Assembly (NCBI GenBank): GCA_002365865.1
Contig: DFAQ01000041.1
Location: forward strand, 2,298-10,637
Length of the DNA: 8,340 nucleotides
Source of the DNA: Pelotomaculum sp. UBA3102
GTDB taxonomy: Bacteria > Bacillota > Desulfotomaculia > Desulfotomaculales > Pelotomaculaceae
Reading direction: 5' to 3'
The notes under the pieces are model-generated. The model made no database searches, was not told where the DNA came from, and saw only the letters and a list, made by a program, of their open reading frames with translations. The position numbers and the translations under genes are program-made. Positions within the stretch are counted from its first letter, which is position 1. The number at the start of each line of letters is the position of its first letter. Shown piece after piece: positions 6,374-8,340 of the stretch.

Positions 6374-7060
6374 TTGTCCCGGATTTTGCTTGTGGACGAT
6401 GAGAGGATGCTGGTTAAAGGGCTGAAAAGGAGTATTGAGCAGGAGGGTTATGAGGTGTTGACGGCCTATGATGGTCAATCGGCGCTGGAGTTGATCCGTC
6501 AAGGACCGGTTGATCTCATCGTGCTGGATATTATGCTGCCAAAAATTAACGGACTTGATGTCTGCCGTGAAATACGGAAGGAAAGGGAAACACCCATTAT
6601 CATGCTGACGGCCAAAGGCGAGGACGTGGACAAGATTATCGGCCTGGAACTGGGGGCGGATGACTACCTCACCAAGCCCTTTAACACCAGGGAGTTATTG
6701 GCCAGAATCAGGGCAGTATTGCGAAGAGTGCGGCAAGTTGCTTCTAAATCTGTCAAGATAATCAAGACCGGCGTGCTTGAAATTGACGGAGACAAGCAAA
6801 AAGTTCTTTTGGGCCGGCAAAAAGTTGAATTAACTGCTAGAGAATTTGACTTACTTTTTCTGCTGGCCCAACATCCGGGCCGGATATATACCAGGGAAAA
6901 ACTCCTGGAAATTCTTTGGGGGGCGCATTACTACGGTGATCTCCGCACCGTGGACGTGCATATTCGGCGGTTGAGAGAAAAGATTGAGCCTAATCCCAAG
7001 GAACCTGAATTTCTTCTGACCAGGTGGGGGGTCGGGTATTATTTTAAGGAGTTGATTTAA
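6374..7060 (+). CDS. OmpR/PhoB-family response regulator (PhoP-like)
   Basis: This is a cytoplasmic DNA-binding regulator activated by phosphotransfer from a sensor kinase. The 228 residues comprise a receiver domain (1-120) and a winged-helix DNA-binding domain (about 128-226). Acidic pocket residues Asp8, Asp9, phospho-acceptor Asp52 (in LIVLDIMLP), Thr79 and Lys101 (in LTKPF) are all present. The output domain has LTAREFDLLFLLAQHPG from residue 153 and the recognition helix region TVDVHIRRLREKI from 192, ending in the typical RWGVGYYF wing. The start is TTG 6374, supported by the Shine-Dalgarno at 6361-6366. It is three bases upstream of the sensor kinase gene and must be cotranscribed. 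Domain layout fits PhoP, WalR and ResD alike; no target site or neighbour in the window proves phosphate control, so no gene symbol is given. It is intact although its partner kinase seems broken. Confidence 0.93.
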   Translation: MSRILLVDDERMLVKGLKRSIEQEGYEVLTAYDGQSALELIRQGPVDLIVLDIMLPKINGLDVCREIRKERETPIIMLTAKGEDVDKIIGLELGADDYLTKPFNTRELLARIRAVLRRVRQVASKSVKIIKTGVLEIDGDKQKVLLGRQKVELTAREFDLLFLLAQHPGRIYTREKLLEILWGAHYYGDLRTVDVHIRRLREKIEPNPKEPEFLLTRWGVGYYFKELI

Positions 7061-7063
7061 GAA

Positions 7064-8014
7064 ATGGCTCCGGGCATACGCTGGAAGCTGGCGGCCACCT
7101 ATTTTTTAATTATTGCCGGGACCTTGTTGTTGTCCAACTGGTTTATTTTTAAATTTTTAGAAATGGATTATATTAATGCCCGTGAATCAATCTACCTGGC
7201 TCATGCCAACATCATTGCCAATACCGGCCGGGACTACTTGTTCCAGAAAGACCCTTACGCGCGGAGCTTGGCACGGGATTTCGGTACGCAGGTTAGCGCC
7301 CGGGTTTTAATGTTGGACCGGGAGGGAGTGGTATTTGTAGATTCATTTAGCGAGGAATGGTTGGAAGGACGGCAGTTGGGACATAAAGAAGTACGTACGG
7401 CCCTGTCCGGCAAAAGCGGGACCGGAATATATCACCTGGAACCGGATGGATGGACTCTATACGCTGCGGTTCCGGTTATCAGGCAAAAAGAGGTCATCGG
7501 AGCGGTGATGCTTTCGACGAATATTAATGACATCTACCGGTCCCTGTCCCGTATCCGCCGGAGGCTGGTTCTTTTTTCCCTCGCGGGTGGCACGGTAACG
7601 TTGCTGGCAAGTTTTTGGCTGGCGGGAGCTTTGACCAGGCCGTTAAAAGAATTGACCGCAGCAGCGGAGAAAATGGCCGCCGGGCACTTGCGCCAGCGGG
7701 TCCGGGTGCGCGGGCGTGATGAAATCGCCCAGTTGGCACTGGCTTTTAATACCCTGAGCGAACGGCTGGAAAAAGTGGATCGTGCCCGGATGGACTTTAT
7801 CGCCAATGCCTCCCACGAGTTAAAATCGCCCCTTGGTTCGATGAAAGCGTTGGCCGAATCGTTAATTTACAGTGAGGAAAAAGATGTAGCGGTTTATAAA
7901 GAGTACCTGGAAGACATCGACCGGGAAATAAACCGCCTGGGTATGTTGGTGCAGGAACTGCTTTATTTGATGAAACTGGGGGAAGAAGGGGCCGGGAGTT
8001 GGTGCTTCAGGTAA
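7064..8014 (+). CDS. Sensor histidine kinase, truncated N-terminal part (sensor-HAMP-HisKA)
   Basis: This is the front part of a membrane sensor kinase cognate to the preceding regulator. Segments: TM1 about 8-30; extracytoplasmic sensor about 31-167, Cache/PhoR-like, with VLMLDREGVVFVDS and WTLYAAVPV strands; TM2 168-190; HAMP about 190-242; HisKA with H box FIANASHELKSPLG and phospho-acceptor His251. There is no PAS domain between HAMP and HisKA. After LYLMKL (residue 305) the frame runs through 11 unrelated residues to a stop at 8012-8014, where about 150 residues of ATPase domain should follow. The rest of the kinase resumes in another frame (to 8247). ATG 7064 follows AAGGAG at 7046-7051. 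As written the product can dimerise and hold the histidine but cannot bind ATP, so it cannot autophosphorylate. Confidence 0.8.
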   Translation: MAPGIRWKLAATYFLIIAGTLLLSNWFIFKFLEMDYINARESIYLAHANIIANTGRDYLFQKDPYARSLARDFGTQVSARVLMLDREGVVFVDSFSEEWLEGRQLGHKEVRTALSGKSGTGIYHLEPDGWTLYAAVPVIRQKEVIGAVMLSTNINDIYRSLSRIRRRLVLFSLAGGTVTLLASFWLAGALTRPLKELTAAAEKMAAGHLRQRVRVRGRDEIAQLALAFNTLSERLEKVDRARMDFIANASHELKSPLGSMKALAESLIYSEEKDVAVYKEYLEDIDREINRLGMLVQELLYLMKLGEEGAGSWCFR

Positions 8015-8247
8015 GTGACAGCGGGGAAGGCATCCCCGGGGAAGATGTCGCAAATATTTTTGAACGGTTTTATCGGGTGGACAAGGCCAGAGCGCGGGAA
8101 ACGGGAGGTACGGGCCTGGGGCTGTCAATAGTCCGTCAGGCGACTAAAAAGCTGGGCGGTTATATCAGGGTGGAAAGTTCGTTAGGAGCGGGAAGTCTTT
8201 TTGAAGTGCATTTGCCCAGGGACATCAATACTGCCGGTAAAAATTAA
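7999..8247 (+). pseudogene. Histidine kinase ATPase-domain remnant (C-terminal part of the same broken gene)
   Basis: This out-of-frame stretch encodes the C-terminal half of a HATPase_c domain: G1 box SDSGEGIP (residues 6-13 counted from TTG 7999), F box FERFYRV (21-27), G2 box GGTGLGLSIV (36-45), and the closing strand GSLFEVHLP. Homology in this frame can be traced a little upstream, through GRELVLQV from about 7990, so the TTG is merely the first start-like codon and not a likely real start; I see no ribosome binding site for it. The N box with its Mg-ATP-binding asparagine is missing from both frames. The piece belongs to the kinase beginning at 7064 and probably makes no functional protein by itself. 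Confidence 0.8.
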
Positions 8248-8286
8248 TTTTAAAAAATTATTAAAACGGTTGTAATAATTGCCGGT

Positions 8287-8292
8287 TATAAT
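8287..8292 (+). promoter_or_regulatory. Possible -10 element of a downstream promoter
   Basis: TATAAT is a perfect -10 hexamer in the AT-rich tail after the kinase remnant. No -35 of good quality sits at 16-18 bases; TTGTAA at 8270-8275 is too close (11-base spacer). It could serve a plus-strand gene beyond the window. The remaining bases 8248-8340 hold no gene and no clear terminator. Confidence 0.3.
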
Positions 8293-8340
8293 GGCTTAAC
8301 ACACTATCACTACAGCGTAATTAAAGGTTAGCGGAGCCAT

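Noticed and set aside
7964..8014. Programmed ribosomal frameshift joining the two kinase parts
   Set aside because: There is no clear heptameric slippery site with a following structure, and the joined product would still lack the N box, so a shift would not restore a working kinase.
8296..8314. PhoP-box-like TTAACA followed by a related hexamer near the window end
   Set aside because: Only one good TTAACA unit is present; the second match is weak and at the wrong spacing for the 11-base Pho box repeat.

Overview
The window looks like a chromosomal segment from a low-to-moderate GC, endospore-forming, anaerobic member of the Firmicutes (Clostridia), plausibly of the Desulfotomaculum/Pelotomaculum/Peptococcaceae type. 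Reasons: (i) rsmD-coaD followed by a YlbJ/SpoVV-type sporulation membrane protein recalls the ylbH-ylbI-ylbJ order of Bacillus; (ii) strong AGGAGG-like Shine-Dalgarno sites and frequent TTG starts; (iii) a fused ADP-forming acyl-CoA synthetase and a BioD/DRTGG-type protein of the phosphotransacetylase family, a metabolic signature common in anaerobic acetate/propionate-handling bacteria and archaea. The genus-level guess is inference only.

Layout. Bases 1-128 are an AT-rich leader with a strong extended -10 promoter (98-106). A plus-strand operon follows: rsmD (129-692), coaD (714-1205) and a 149-residue coiled-coil protein of unknown function (1221-1670). A 32-base gap separates it from a convergent minus-strand group, read right to left: ylbJ/spoVV (6244-4976), a fused alpha-beta ADP-forming acetyl/acyl-CoA synthetase (4869-2767) and a BioD-like/DRTGG P-loop protein (2761-1703). 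The last two are tightly coupled. A 97-base gap containing a 9-bp inverted repeat lies between ylbJ and the synthetase. A 129-base divergent spacer (6245-6373) leads to a plus-strand two-component pair: an OmpR/PhoB-type response regulator (6374-7060) and its sensor kinase (7064 to about 8247). The final 93 bases hold a possible promoter for a gene beyond the window.

How the genes work together. The first operon is housekeeping (16S rRNA methylation, CoA biosynthesis). The synthetase interconverts acyl-CoA + ADP + Pi and acid + CoA + ATP; its BioD/DRTGG partner has a nucleotide-binding P-loop but no phosphotransacetylase catalytic domain, so a sensing or regulatory role for the pair is a reasonable hypothesis. 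YlbJ points to sporulation (dipicolinate export into the intermembrane space, by homology). The two-component system is PhoP/PhoR-like in architecture.

The most unusual thing is the sensor kinase. Its coding region appears to have lost roughly 65-80 codons between the HisKA helix pair and the G1 box, including the ATP-binding N box, and the downstream part is in another frame. As written it is a broken kinase next to an intact response regulator; a real mutation or an assembly/sequencing error are both possible. I see no CRISPR array, tRNA, rRNA, insertion sequence or phage gene. I did not find a convincing wholly new system; the best candidate for novel biology is the synthetase-BioD/DRTGG pair.
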